DNA of 25,724 bases from Cellvibrio sp. (lineage in GTDB: Bacteria > Pseudomonadota > Gammaproteobacteria > Pseudomonadales > Cellvibrionaceae). The stretch covers positions 1 through 25,724 of the forward strand of contig JADJRD010000004.1 of the NCBI GenBank assembly GCA_016712405.1, in the 5' to 3' direction. The translations under genes were made by a program, and so were the position numbers. Every line of letters begins with the position of its first letter. Within the stretch, counting starts at the first letter, position 1. The notes beneath the pieces were generated by a model that did no database searches, was not told where the DNA came from, and saw only the letters and a program-made list of their open reading frames with translations. Below are positions 1 through 9,117 of this stretch, piece by piece.

Positions 1-362
1 TATGTATCTATAACAAGTTAGTAAATATTTTTCCGATTGGATCAAACTGGATTTATGCCGACCCTCCACAGAGTTCCTGTACGTTTGCTATTTTTATTGA
101 TGTATTGCGCGTATCGACTACCAATCTGTTTCATCACGACTGAGATAGCATCTTCCGTACTGGGTGTAACGAGAAAATGAATATGATTCGTCATCAAACA
201 ATAGGCATGAACTGCAACACCGTATTTTTTAGATAATTCCTGCCGCAACTCCAAATAAAATTGATAGTTTTCAATTTCAATAAAACAGGGTTCGCGTTTA
301 TTTCCGCGCTGAACGATGTAGTACGGTTGATGGGCGATATAGTGTCGAGCTCGACGTGGCAT
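1..362 (-). pseudogene. REP-associated tyrosine transposase (RAYT, Y1/HUH family), 5' part, frameshifted and cut by the window edge
   Basis: Seen: an ATG at 362 is preceded by a good AAAGGAG ribosome site (about 370-376). The protein starts MPRRARHYIAHQPYYIVQRG and carries the HUH nuclease motif NHIHFLV, with His60 and His62. The reading then breaks near position 50. Restoring one G after TGTGG gives a continuation WEGRHKSSLIQSEKYLL that runs off the left edge, as expected for this family. Known: RAYTs are single-strand nucleases that move or maintain REP palindromes. A second, more decayed copy lies at 20635-20916 in the same orientation with a related upstream sequence, so the two bracket the RHS region. 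The break may be a sequencing error. Family assignment is confident; activity is unknown because the catalytic Tyr lies beyond the break. Confidence 0.85.
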
Positions 363-518
363 AACAGCACTCCTTTGCTGATATAGAATTGAGTGGAAAC
401 TCTACCGGATTTTTCTTAAGAAGGTAGATTGATCAAAAATATATCCTCCGTCCACTTTTATGCATTTTTGCATCGGGGTTTATGCATTATCAGGTGGGAA
501 CTGAGGGGCGAAACAATC

Positions 519-947
519 TCAATGCACTTTCATTTTCTGCTCAGAATCTAATCGTATAACTTCTGACGATAGCCAGTTTTCAAAGCTAGGCCATTTTTGG
601 ATTAGACTTCCATCACCTTTTGCGTCAAATCGAACTACACAGCCATTTTCTTCGATAGAAGCATACCGACCCATCGCCTGATAAAAACCAATAATAATTG
701 CACCGTCACTTAACCCTTTAATTCTAGCTGACACATTTGGAATTATAATATTCGACAGGTAATTATAAATTTGAAGTATTAGTTTTCGCTTTAAGGGTAC
801 GTACCCTAATACTCTAATCGCACCAGAATAAATCATTATTCCATTTACAAATCGATAAAAATTATCCAGCTCATGATTAACAGGCCTGCCAATACGTTCT
901 CGAAATTCTTGTAATTCTTCTTCGCTTAAAGGGGGCAGTACATACAT
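519..947 (-). CDS. SUKH (SMI1/KNR4)-like candidate immunity protein of the displaced RHS tip
   Basis: An open frame of about 142 codons from ATG 947, or 152 from a TTG at 977. The pattern resembles SUKH immunity proteins: an N-terminal helix (SEEELQEFRERIG), then ELDNFYRFVNG matching the family's 'y..fl...NG' signature, and near the end WPSFENWLSSEV, like the usual 'SFeeFL' helix. SUKH proteins neutralise tips of RHS and CDI toxins, and this gene lies directly downstream of an orphan RHS tip (1322-1605). No convincing ribosome site precedes 947 or 977. An ATG at 1073 with an AGGT site lies in the same frame and gives MSDFFTKYFTYTRKYSLF, stopping at 1002-1004, two bases before a REP-like palindrome. 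The original start may therefore be 1073, with the palindrome inserted in the gene. Assignment is by pattern only. Confidence 0.5.
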   Translation of the reverse strand: MYVLPPLSEEELQEFRERIGRPVNHELDNFYRFVNGIMIYSGAIRVLGYVPLKRKLILQIYNYLSNIIIPNVSARIKGLSDGAIIIGFYQAMGRYASIEENGCVVRFDAKGDGSLIQKWPSFENWLSSEVIRLDSEQKMKVH

Positions 948-967
948 GCAAATAAGCAGGGGGCAAT

Positions 968-1000
968 ATGGGGACAATGACCAATGAGTCGCGTCCCCAT
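968..1000. repeat. REP-like palindrome
   Basis: Perfect 8-bp inverted repeat ATGGGGAC (968-975) and GTCCCCAT (993-1000) around a 17-nt loop. It sits between an upstream ATG-started reading frame and the SUKH-like gene, in the same frame. Short palindromes like this are what RAYTs act on, and two RAYT genes are in the window, but a direct link is inference. Confidence 0.5.
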
Positions 1001-1097
1001 TTCATTTGTTAATTCCCCGGAACAAAGAATATTTTCTAGTATAGGTAAAATATTTTGTAAAAAAATCACTCATATAATCAACCTAAAAAATGAACTT

Positions 1098-1127
1098 ACT
1101 GTTCTATGTTTTTAAACATAGAACAGT
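1098..1127. terminator. Perfect 14-bp inverted repeat; possible terminator
   Basis: Arms ACTGTTCTATGTTT (1098-1111) and AAACATAGAACAGT (1114-1127) are separated by two bases. On the minus strand a T-rich stretch (CATTTTTTAG) follows a few bases later, and on the plus strand ATGTATTTTTAATT. It could end transcription of the displaced RHS tip or be a remnant of a small mobile palindrome. Confidence 0.4.
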
Positions 1128-1269
1128 TAAAGAATGTATTTTTAATTATTGGCATGGGAAACTGTTGCGCGCCCATCTCCGTTGACTCAAAAGTGTTGTG
1201 ACATCTGGAATTGCGGAAATAACTTGCCCAACTGACAACACTGTTAACGAACCAGTGACCATATCACCG

Positions 1270-1301
<32 letters not shown>

Positions 1302-1321
1302 CGTCTGAGGAAAGATCGGAT

Positions 1322-1605
1322 TTACTTTGGCCCGGTTGCTTTAAGATCTTGCCTCTCTTGTTTTAATGCATCACGCCGCCCTTGAGCTTTACGCATTTTT
1401 ATCATCCTTTGCTCTATCTTTTTATCTATCTCCTTAATAACTGGTTTAAGCAATGTTCTTAAAACTGAAGTTCCTGTCGGATCAATTTTATTAACCGGAT
1501 CATTTCCCACGCGCATACATATTCATCTGATCTGCGTAGAAAATCGGATCCGTCTGCAAAAATCTCCCAAGCTTCGGCGAGTACACCCGCGCCTTGTAGT
1601 GAAAC
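1322..1605 (-). pseudogene. Displaced (orphan) RHS tip: end of the conserved core plus a short unknown C-terminal domain
   Basis: On the minus strand from 1605 the core end reads FHYKARVY, then LGRFLQTDPIFYADQMNMYA, as in the intact RHS gene at 15132. It is followed after a 2-nt deletion by VGNDPVNKIDPTG and the unique tail TSVLRTLLKPVIKEIDKKIE, ending in a basic, helical, charged stretch and a stop at 1322. Core nucleotide identity to the other tips is clearly lower than between the two unit copies. There is no start codon, ribosome site or secretion signal of its own, as expected for a silent tip. The tail (about 50 residues after DPTG) is short for a toxin, so it is probably truncated or frameshifted. 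A SUKH-like gene follows. Toxin activity is unknown. Confidence 0.75.
1586..1605. other. att-like 20-bp site, outer end of unit copy 1
   Basis: CCCGCGCCTTGTAGTGAAAC, encoding the FHYKARV part of the RHS core on the minus strand. The same 20 bp, with at most one mismatch, recurs at 8699-8718 and 15821-15840. Sequence to the right of it (from 1606) matches the interior of the unit end at 8719. Exact crossover bases cannot be fixed. Confidence 0.55.
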
Positions 1606-1775
1606 CTGTGGCCTTCGTGCAATTCGTAACTGTAGTCCCTCACAGCCCAAGCCCTGCAAGACTTTCAACTGGGCGAAGCCTAGCATGAATGCAAAAAATT
1701 CACACAGACCCCAAGGCACTTTTTCGTTTAGCAAGCCCGGTTTTTGCTTTGCATTAAGCGGCGGCTGTTGTGAAT

Positions 1776-1792
1776 GTGTGGCACTGCCACAC
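1776..1792. repeat. Perfect palindrome near the unit end, copy 1
   Basis: GTGTGGCA-C-TGCCACAC, about 170 bp inside the unit end. It is conserved at 8891-8907 in copy 2. It is a candidate binding site for the recombinase or an accessory factor; this is inference. Confidence 0.5.
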
Positions 1793-1855
1793 CCCGCGTG
1801 TGCAAAGTAAAAAGTGGGCCACGTGCGGCGGTTTTATGTTGATTGAGAGGGGATT

Positions 1856-2001
1856 TCATTCCGCACGTAGCGCACGGATTAATTCTTTGAGCCATTCCCA
1901 CATTTTTAAAATTGCTAATAGCTGTTTTGCCAATCGAAAGAACAATCTTAAAAAACGGATCGCTTTAGATTTTCTGCGAGCACTTCTATTTTCTTAGCCA
2001 T
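1856..2001 (-). pseudogene. 48-residue basic small ORF, copy 1 (frameshifted)
   Basis: Counterpart of the intact small ORF at 8971-9117. One A is missing early in the coding strand (AAAA instead of AAAAA after ATGGCTAAG), which shifts the frame. Everything else matches. See the copy 2 entry for the protein. Confidence 0.45.
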
Positions 2002-2765
2002 GTTTTCTGTGACTTTGTAAACATGGTTGACGATTCAATACACCATTTGAACCAAAGTAAATAGATACATGTACTTGTTTTCCAGCACATGTATGTTTTT
2101 AATAATTAATTTCATATCAAAGACCTCTGTTAATTGCAGTGGGGGTCTTATTTAGTTACTGATTAATTTCAGTGACTATTGGGGTATCAATGAGTTTTTA
2201 TAACCTTACAGATTTTCATTTTGGCCTGCGCGGCGGCAAGGTTAGATAGCACGAGAATGTTTTTCCGCGCAGATTTGCAATGCAAGTGCAACGTGCACCA
2301 GGTAACGCTTTTTGGCCTTGCAGCTTGCTGCAACAGCTTACCAACGCAAGCGTCCGTTTAACATAGCGTAAATTATGCGGCGCGTGAGCGCGGACAGTGG
2401 TTTGCGTTTGCGGATTTTTGAGGATGTAAATATGTTGTGACGTTGTTTCACTGCCAACTGCGATAGCAACGCTAACCAAACACTGCGCATAATTCCTACG
2501 TTATGTTGAATGCCGCTGGAGTGGTGAAGCCCCAGGAACAGGGCGAAGGTTATAAGGAGGAACGACTGTAAACATAGGGGACGATAAATAAAAGGGGCTG
2601 CTAAGCACATGACTGATTGGCGCGATGGTTGGGCTTTTGTTGTTTTGCAAACAGCGTGACAAACAAGTGATGTGCGTGCAGCGGCTATTGTTTTATGTTC
2701 AGGATGAACGGTATGTCGCGGGCGCAGGAAGCGCAGGAGCGACTCTCTCAAATGGCACAATCTCT
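2002..2765. other. Non-coding, hairpin-rich segment of unit copy 1
   Basis: No gene supported. It contains the counterpart of the copy 2 hairpins: a T-tailed stem at 2065-2099 (ATACATGT/ACATGTAT), a stem starting AAGACCTC at 2120 whose right arm carries a G substitution here, and the TTGCAG-CTTG-CTGCAA hairpin. Open frames on either strand differ between the two copies after indels, which argues against coding. Confidence 0.5.
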
Positions 2766-3766
2766 CTAATTATTTTCTTTGCTCTCCAACTTCGCCGGAT
2801 GTGTCGCTGCATGCACTTCCTGCAATTTGCGAATCGATACGTGTGTGTATAAATTTCGGTGGTCGATAAATCGGTGTGTCCTAACTTGCCAAACTGTATA
2901 TAGCGAATGTCCGCGCCATTTTCCAGCATGTGCGTGGCCATTGCATGACGTAACAAGTGGCAAGATCCGGGAACATCGATTTCTTTTGCGTAAATAGCGT
3001 TTTACTTTATCGCCCCAATCGGCTTTCGCTAAAGGGTTCCGCCGTAATCGGTTAAAAATACGCTGGGGTTCATTGATGTTAATTAATAACTGCGGGCGTA
3101 CTTGATCCAGGTAATAACTAATCCATTTTGCTGCACGTTCCCAGTGGCAGCAATCGATCTTACCGCCTTTTCCTTTGCGTACAAACGGCGTTAATCCGCT
3201 CAGCGATAGATCCACTATTTCCAGACTGCATAATTCCGTGCGTCGAATGCCGGTGCTGTACAGTAATTCCAGAATCGCTCTGTCGCGTATGCCGGACGCT
3301 TTTTGTGTATTGGTGCTCGACATTAACCGCTCAACCTCTTGCAGATTTAATAACACGGCAAGCGTATCGATTCACGCGATAACACTAACTCTGATGCAGG
3401 GTTGTAAAGTAAATAATTTTCACGCGTTAACCATTTAAAAAACTGTTTAATGCCCGTCATATACCGATTGCGACTGGCAACGGATAAAGGCTCTCCATTG
3501 GTTTGCCGGTAATAAAATAAATACTTCCTGATAACTCTCCAGAATCGGTTTGGTGACATCTTTCGGATGCGGCAAGCTTCGATCATCACACCAGACAATA
3601 AAACGGCGTATATCGTTTTCACGGCGGATTAAAGTTTCGTTCGAGTAGTTTTTTATTAACAGCGCTTCCTTGTAACGCATCAGGTAGGGATAGAATTCGG
3701 TGTGATCAATATTTTCAGTGCGTGCTTTAAACGTATTTTGGATTACACGTTTTGTCGGATTGCCAT
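2766..3766 (-). pseudogene. Tyrosine recombinase/integrase, unit copy 1 (frameshifted)
   Basis: Matches the intact integrase at 9887-10885 but is broken by at least four indels. The pieces show the N-terminal SAM-like DNA-binding part (YKEALLIKNYSNETLIRREN), the first catalytic Arg (STGIRRTELCSLEI), HLLRHAMATHML-like sequence in another frame and the end with the catalytic Tyr (STTEIYTH). Start ATG at 3766, 20 bp after the primase stop, as in copy 2. As given, it would not make a full recombinase, so copy 2 would have to supply activity. Several breaks are homopolymer length changes, so error is possible. Confidence 0.8.
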
Positions 3767-3786
3767 AAGTATGATTCCCTGCAAAG

Positions 3787-6700
3787 TTACACAGCCAGAT
3801 GTGCGTTTTCGATCCAATCATTTTGTAATTCAGTAAACGCCTTGCTGCTGCTAATCTTCACTGGATTTTTTAACACCGACACTGCCCCGACTGAAGGCCG
3901 ACCAGACCCCGACTTTTCTTTTCCTGCCCCCGACTTTTGTTCGTCGTACGATGTGCAGGAAGCACAAGTGCCGCAAGCGCATGGATGCGCAGGAGCGGCC
4001 TTATGTTTTTGTAAATAATTAATATCCAATAAGCCCATCAAGTGCGGTGCACCTGCTTCAAGTGAACCGTCAAACACTAATTCATAGGCAATCGCTTTAC
4101 TGCGAGAAACACTGTGCAGCGATAAAAATTCCATATCCTGCAAACGCGCAAGGTGAACTTTTAATTGGGTATTTCCCCAACCGGTTACATCACGTAATTC
4201 TTTTCGCGTAAATCTAAAATCGCGTTGCTCAATGCCATCCGCTTTACAACATTGTTTAACCCATGCCTGGATTTCTTTTAATAATTTCCGTGTTTGCGGT
4301 GGTAATTCATCGAGGGTTTTACCTAGCGTCATGAGCCAGTTGATTAGCCAATGCAATATCGTCCGGAATCACTTCGATATATTCCAGCTTGTCCAATGTT
4401 TTAATTTCACGCTGGTATTGGTGTAAAAAGTGCAATGCTATCAATCAGGGTTAAATACTTTTCATGATCGCGGCGCGTTCTGGTTTTATCACTGAGGAAG
4501 GTTAATTGATCGGCGTAGGGATTGATCACGGCCAAGGGTTTTAATAACCGCTGTGCATTCCTATGCAGTTTCAGAATGGCTTCTTTTGTAATTTGATTTC
4601 GAGACCTTGCAAGGTACGTTTCCAATCGTTGTGCGTGATGAATGGCTTCGGTTTGTTCACGTGATTCATTCACCGTCAGCACAAGACAACGATTCAATAA
4701 TTCTTCGTCGATATCAATTGCCGTTGTGGTGAGAAACAACATCACCAGGTATTCGACTTTGTATTCACGGGTAATTAACTGACCGTTGGAATCATCTTTT
4801 CCAGTGGATGCGATTGTCACTTCACCTTCACTTTGTAACAGCTTTAATGCGTAACTCGCTGTGTGTGCACCTTCTTCTTCGCTGATTGCCAGGATTTTAT
4901 TTTTTAAGCGCGTCTCACCCATATAAAACAAACTCTGGCCTGTCATGGCTGAGTATTGAACACGTTCGTCTTCCGGCATGAATGACAACACCGCATCCAT
5001 TAAAGAACTTTTACCGGCAGCGCTTGAACTTTGAATCACAACAGCCAATGGCTTATCCAATTTACGGCTTACACCCGCCAGATAACCCACTAATTTATTT
5101 GTTTCCTCACCGACAACACCCGCTAAATTAAAATCAGCCAGAATGCGTTCTGGCAAGTTTTTATCGCGTAATAAATTCAGTGCAGCTTCACGGTCTTCAT
5201 TGGTAATTTGTTGGCTGGCTGTTTGTATATTGTCATCCGTGTTTTTCTTTAGTTGCTGTTGCTCAAGTGCCAACAACAATTTACCCAGATCCTTTTTGAT
5301 GACCTCATCGATAAACCCAGTTCCACACACGCCTGATTAATAAATACCTGCCGTTGTTTGCTGCTGTATAAATCCAGTTTGTCGATAAAGAAGGCTTCGC
5401 CACGCTGTGCAAGTAACTGGATTTTTTAATTGATCATGATTCAGATTGTTTTCCAGCCCGCGTACTCGGTAAGTGCGATCACCCAACACCATGAACAAAC
5501 CATCATCACGGTTTTCCAAGATTGACGGTTGAAGTGGGCAATGGTGGAATTGGGGTGGCGATTACATCAAATAGAGTTAACAGCGTGGACAACATCCATT
5601 TGTTTTGCAGGTAATTCAGTTTCGGTAGAGTCGTTTATTTCTTTAGCAGCTAAGGGAAGAGACTCCTTCACACCTACGGCTTCACTCGTAATAGCCGGAA
5701 CTTTTTTATTCGCATCACCTAGCCACTCAGCCTTGCGAATCACTAACGCCAAGCTCTGTTGCGGCGGCGTAACCTTTAACGCATATTCATTTGCATCCAT
5801 GCCTTTTGGAAACAAAATCCGGAACGCATCAATGCCGTTGTCGTTTAACAACTTCGCTACTTTTTCAGCAGCCGTGTTTGCAGCTTCATCCCGATCATAC
5901 GCAATCAACACACGTTTGATTTTAATTCAATCAGGGTTTGTAAAATCTCATCCGTAAAACCATTTACGCCAAAGCTGGACGTAACATTCTTAAAACCCCA
6001 ACGCCAGAAAGTCAGTGCATCAATCAAGGCTTCACACAGAATCACCTCATCGGCAGAGTTATTTTGCAAATACTCAATGTTAAAAACACCCGCGTGATCA
6101 CCCGGCAAGTACAAGTGATAAGCCGTTCCCTCGCGTAAATTATTTAATATTTTTCGCCCGTATAACTGCACAACATCGCCGGATTGATTAACCAGTGGAA
6201 TCACCACTGAACCATTCAAGTGCTCGTGGCCACTCTCACGGTAAACACCAATGCGCTGTAACTTCTCGCGTAACTCAGCACCCGCTTTTGCGATTTTTAA
6301 ATGGTAAACGCAAACCCAATGTGCGATTGGCATAACCCAACTGGAAGTGATTAATTAATTCCGGATCGTTTAATCCGCGTGATTCCAGGTAAGCATTTGC
6401 TTCCAGCGATTGCAGCAAAGTGTCGTGATAATAATTCACAACGTCACGCAGTAATTCGTGATCGTTTGCATCGGTAGAAACAGGTACGGGAAGTTTTGGA
6501 ACTGTAGCTTTCTTCACCGGCGATTCGGCGGCTAAGGAAGAACTGATCGCACCAATGTCGTTTTTAAGTAACTCCACTGCATGACGGAAACTAATCCCTT
6601 GGGTTTTCATCACCCAATCAATCACCGAGCCACCGGCACCACAACCAAAGCAGTTAAACAAATTGGATTTAGGGGTAATCACACAGCTCGGCGTTTTATC

Positions 6701-6832
6701 CTCATGAAACGGGCAACACAATGCAAAGTCCTTTCCCTGTTTCACCAATGCATATCCCTGATTCTCAGCCAATCGCACCAGTGATACCTCAGCCTTGATT
6801 CGCTCTATCACGTCATTTGCAAAACGCGCCAT
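3787..6832 (-). pseudogene. CHC2/Toprim primase with ATPase domain, unit copy 1 (frameshifted)
   Basis: Counterpart of the intact primase at 10906-13950. The reading is broken at about nine places. Examples against copy 2: an extra T near 6287 (CGCTTTTGCG for CGCTTTGCG), a missing T near 5922, a change near 5571 that creates a stop, an extra C near 5517, an extra T near 5427, a missing T near 5309 and a 2-nt loss near 4328. The fragments still show the CHC2 zinc finger, the Toprim residues, the Walker A motif and the C-terminal winged-helix region. The start ATG at 6832 lies in the context AGGGGATTTATGG, with one G fewer than copy 2. Not functional as written. Confidence 0.85.
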
Positions 6833-6890
6833 AAATCCCCTGTGGATAAAAACCTGTCAATACCCTTTTCAGGGAAATAACCCGCCTTGA

Positions 6891-6918
6891 ATATTACTTC
6901 GTTTCGTAGTATTGTCAA
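6891..6918 (-). promoter_or_regulatory. Primase promoter with palindromic operator, copy 1
   Basis: On the minus strand TTGACA (6913-6918), 16-nt spacer, TAATAT (6891-6896). The near-palindrome TACTTCG-TTT-CGTAGTA (6895-6911) fills the spacer. Identical to copy 2 (14011-14038), described there. Confidence 0.5.
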
Positions 6919-6945
6919 CTTCGTTATGAAAACAGGAGGTAGGCT

Positions 6946-7337
6946 ATGCGGCAACTGAGTTTAGGAAAGATGACCGCCATGGCTATTTCAGATGACGATA
7001 GAGAATTTTTTATTCGACTGGGCGCACGCATTGCTGAACTGCGTAAAGCCAAAATATTACGCAAATTCAAATGGCCGAGTTACTCGGTGTTTCGCAACAA
7101 ACAATTAATTCTTATGAAGTCGGCAGGCGGCGTGTGCCAGTGTCAGCATTGCCGCAACTGGCAAATGCCTTAATGATTTCAATCGAGGAGTTATTGGGGG
7201 AAACCACGCAAAACAAAAATAACAAACGCGGCCCTGCGCCCAAATTACAAAAGCAGGTGGAGATTATTAGCCAGTTGCCAAAGACCAAACAAAAACTGGC
7301 AACTGATTTACTGGATGCAATTATTCAGCAGAGCTAA
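6946..7337 (+). pseudogene. XRE-family regulator, unit copy 1 (one-base deletion)
   Basis: Reads MRQLSLGKMTAMAISDDDRE after a GGAGG ribosome site, then shifts frame near 7053, where copy 2 has one more A (AAAAATATTA). After the shift the HTH and the full C-terminus are intact: MAELLGVSQQTINSYEVGRR and onward, with a basic linker (KNNKRGPAPKLQKQ), to the stop at 7337. This copy therefore supplies the true C-terminus that copy 2 lacks. Combined, the two give a 130-residue protein. It is divergent from the primase and probably its repressor. Confidence 0.8.
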
Positions 7338-7344
7338 CGTTTAA

Positions 7345-7380
7345 AAAAACAAAACCCCGATCATCCTGACCGGGGTTTAG
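7345..7380. terminator. Bidirectional terminator between XRE and immunity genes, copy 1
   Basis: Stem AAACCCCG / CGGGGTTT around an 11-nt loop. Runs of A upstream and T downstream allow it to work in both directions, between the convergent regulator and RHS-immunity transcripts. Same as 14471-14497 in copy 2. Confidence 0.6.
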
Positions 7381-7426
7381 GTACTCCTTTTTAATTAATT
7401 AAAACAACTTACTCATTTTTTCTGGA

Positions 7427-7537
7427 TCAATGGAGTCTGACCCTATTGATTGCTGAAGGCATTCCAACCATCAAGATGCATTCACAACAGTTGTGAAGCC
7501 TTCAGAACAAAAAAGCCCGGCATTTTTAACCGGGCTT
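7427..7537. repeat. Cluster of palindromes and terminator downstream of the immunity gene, copy 1
   Basis: Contains TCAATggag...ctATTGA (7427-7449), a long stem CTGAAGGC (7453-7460)/GCCTTCAG (7498-7505) enclosing TTCACAA-CAG-TTGTGAA, and the terminator stem AAGCCCGG/CCGGGCTT (7513-7537). Counterpart of 14547-14658. Confidence 0.55.
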
Positions 7538-7584
7538 GATGATTTGATGGGGGTTAAAATCTAAACTCGGATCTAATCAAATTT

Positions 7585-8000
7585 TTATTGATCATCTTTC
7601 GTCACATTTTTCTTCTCATAATATTTCAAAAAGTTATCAGTTACATTTTTGTTTTCCTCTGTAAACTCCCATACTGATGGATAGTGTGCAATTAATTTAT
7701 TCCTAATTTTTTTTGCGAAGATGACATATGTTTTCCCCAAAACAAAATCTGCTCCGCAATCAGAACTATCGCCACTCCAGACAATTACATTTTCGGAAAC
7801 ATCGCCTTTATAAGAAGAAATTACATTGACAGAAAATTTATCTAAACTTAGAGAATAATCACTTAATCGTTTTCAATCTTCCCGATGAAAGCGAATTCAT
7901 ATTGCTGATCCAATAAAGAGACAGATCCCGACCACCGACAACTATCGCTCATTGCTAATCCTGATAACGCCAACAAAAAAATCAAAGATAATATTTTCAT
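7585..8000 (-). pseudogene. TIMP-like secreted candidate immunity protein, unit copy 1 (frameshifted)
   Basis: Counterpart of 14706-15122. One T is missing in a T run near 7872 (CGTTTTCAATC for CGTTTTTCAATC), which shifts the frame after the first third. Otherwise it is nearly identical, including the signal peptide start at 8000 and the stop at 7585. If the indel is real, this copy is dead and protection would rest on copy 2. Confidence 0.7.
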
Positions 8001-8011
8001 TTCAATTCCTC

Positions 8012-8718
8012 AAAATCCACAGGGAGCAGGATATACAAGACAAGCATACGTATCTGCATTACGTTGCGCACCAAAAAATAGGGGTACTATTGTTATAAAG
8101 AGGATTATCTCCCTTTTCCATGTACTGATCTCTCCAAGCCCATGCTAAGTGCGCACCTTCATGTAGCATAATGTTCTCCTGCGTTCCCTGCTTATGCGCA
8201 AAATATCCATCATTTAGGTAAATTTTACTTCCAAAACCACCGCCAACTACGTACGCATCAGGCAACATGCCATTAGATTTAGGTTTATTGTTTCCTAACG
8301 TTAAAATAGCACCTTCTCCTCTTGCACCTATTCGATTGGCTGCCTTGTCCAATCCTTTTGCTAAACGCTCAAGACCCTTGGCAGATGTGAATTTTTCACC
8401 GAATCTTTTCCCTACTACTTCAAGCGCTGCTTTATCTGCATCTGTAGTTTTCCATCTTTTACTCTTCCTGCAACATCTCTCAATCCACTAGCAGCAGAGT
8501 GTGCATTATCTCGAGCAGCATCAGATCGATCCAATGCATCTTCGCACTTTTGTCCTTGCACGCTGTTATCGCACTGCGCCATTCCACTTGGATCACGTGC
8601 ATTCATCGGATCATTTCCCACATACGCATACATATTCATCTGATCCGCATAAAAAATCGGATCCGTCTGAAGGAAACGCCCCAGCCTCGGATGATAAACC
8701 CGCGCCTTGTAATGAAAC
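8012..8718 (-). pseudogene. Displaced RHS tip with metallopeptidase-like toxin domain, unit copy 1
   Basis: From 8718 leftwards the core end FHYKARVYHPRLGRFLQTDP runs to DPSG and then into the same C-terminal domain as the intact gene (MAQCDNSVQGQKCEDALDRS). The HEGAH motif lies in the piece from 8352 downwards. Two homopolymer indels break it, near 8451 and near 8073. It has no start or secretion signal. The in-frame sequence before the core reads YELHEGHR and belongs to the left end of unit copy 2, not to an RHS shell. It is the state expected after a second insertion pushed this tip away from the shell. It lies directly upstream of its own copy of the TIMP-like gene. Confidence 0.8.
8699..8718. 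other. att-like 20-bp site at the junction of the two units
   Basis: CCCGCGCCTTGTAATGAAAC, one base different from 1586-1605 and 15821-15840 (AAT for AGT). To its right the unit end begins (CTGTGGCCTTCG), exactly as at 1606. The 7122-bp distance to the third site equals the repeat period. Confidence 0.55.
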
Positions 8719-8890
8719 CTGTGGCCTTCGTGCAATTCGTAACTGTAGTCCCTCACAGCCCAAGCCCTGCAAGGCTTTCAACTGGGCGAAGCCTAGCATG
8801 AATGCAAAAAAAATTCACACAGACCCCAAGGCACTTTTTCGTTTAGCAAGCCCGGTTTTTGCTTTGCATTAAGCGGCGGCTGTTGTGAAT

Positions 8891-8983
8891 GTGTGGCACT
8901 GCCACACCCCGCGTGTGCAAAGTAAAAAGTGGGCCACGTGCGGCGGTTTTATGTTGATTGAGAGGGGATTTCATTCCGCACGT
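8891..8983. repeat. Two palindromes near the unit end, copy 2
   Basis: GTGTGGCA-C-TGCCACAC (8891-8907) and ACGTGCGG (8936-8943) with CCGCACGT (8976-8983). They lie 170-265 bp inside the boundary, downstream of the integrase, where recombinase arm or accessory sites are often found. Both are conserved in copy 1. Confidence 0.5.
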
Positions 8984-9117
8984 AGCGCACGGATTAATTC
9001 TTTGAGCCATTCCCACATTTTTAAAATTGCTAATAGCTGTTTTGCCAATCGAAAGAACAATCTTAAAAAACGGATCGCTTTAGATTTTCTGCGAGCACTT
9101 CTATTTTTCTTAGCCAT
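8971..9117 (-). CDS. 48-residue basic amphipathic small protein of unknown function
   Basis: ATG at 9117 preceded by CACAGGAAAAAAAC, a usable AGGA ribosome site. The protein begins MAKKNRSARRKSKAIRFLRL, continues with a Leu/Phe-rich helix and ends in a Trp- and Arg-containing helix (WEWLKELIRALRAE). It is strongly basic in the N-terminal half. It is the only open reading with a plausible ribosome site in the 1.1 kb between integrase and unit end. Size and charge would fit a recombination directionality factor, a DNA-binding accessory protein or a membrane-active peptide, but no family is recognised. In copy 1 it is frameshifted by one A, so coding status is uncertain. Confidence 0.4.
   Translation of the reverse strand: MAKKNRSARRKSKAIRFLRLFFRLAKQLLAILKMWEWLKELIRALRAE

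Larger units (their letters stand above)
1606..8718 (-). mobile_element. Unit copy 1: RHS-tip-carrying integrative element (frameshifted copy)
   Basis: About 7113 bp, nearly identical along its whole length to 8719-15840. In RHS reading direction it holds a toxin tip, TIMP-like gene, XRE regulator, primase, tyrosine recombinase, hairpin-rich DNA and a small ORF. Both ends abut the 20-bp RHS core sequence. Integrase, primase, regulator, immunity gene, tip and small ORF are all interrupted by indels here, mostly in homopolymer runs, and some base substitutions are also present. That may be real decay of an older insertion or poor consensus. No phage structural genes or conjugation genes are present, so it resembles a satellite or other integrative element rather than a prophage. 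Confidence 0.65.

Noticed and set aside
2216..2479. Minus-strand ORFs in the segment 2200-2760 and its counterpart 9338-9881
   Set aside because: Frames differ between copies, no ribosome sites, and composition is unlike the neighbouring real genes.
8611..8799. Reading LGFAQLKALQGLGCEGLQLR before the tips, also near 1680
   Set aside because: It is out of frame with the RHS core and merely spans the unit end; the in-frame reading (YELHEGHR) has a stop shortly upstream, so it is not a gene.
8501..8872. Plus-strand open frames rich in His, Ile and Pro opposite the RHS tip, repeated at 15623
   Set aside because: They are complements of the RHS core and tip coding sequence, have no ribosome sites, and change length with each indel.
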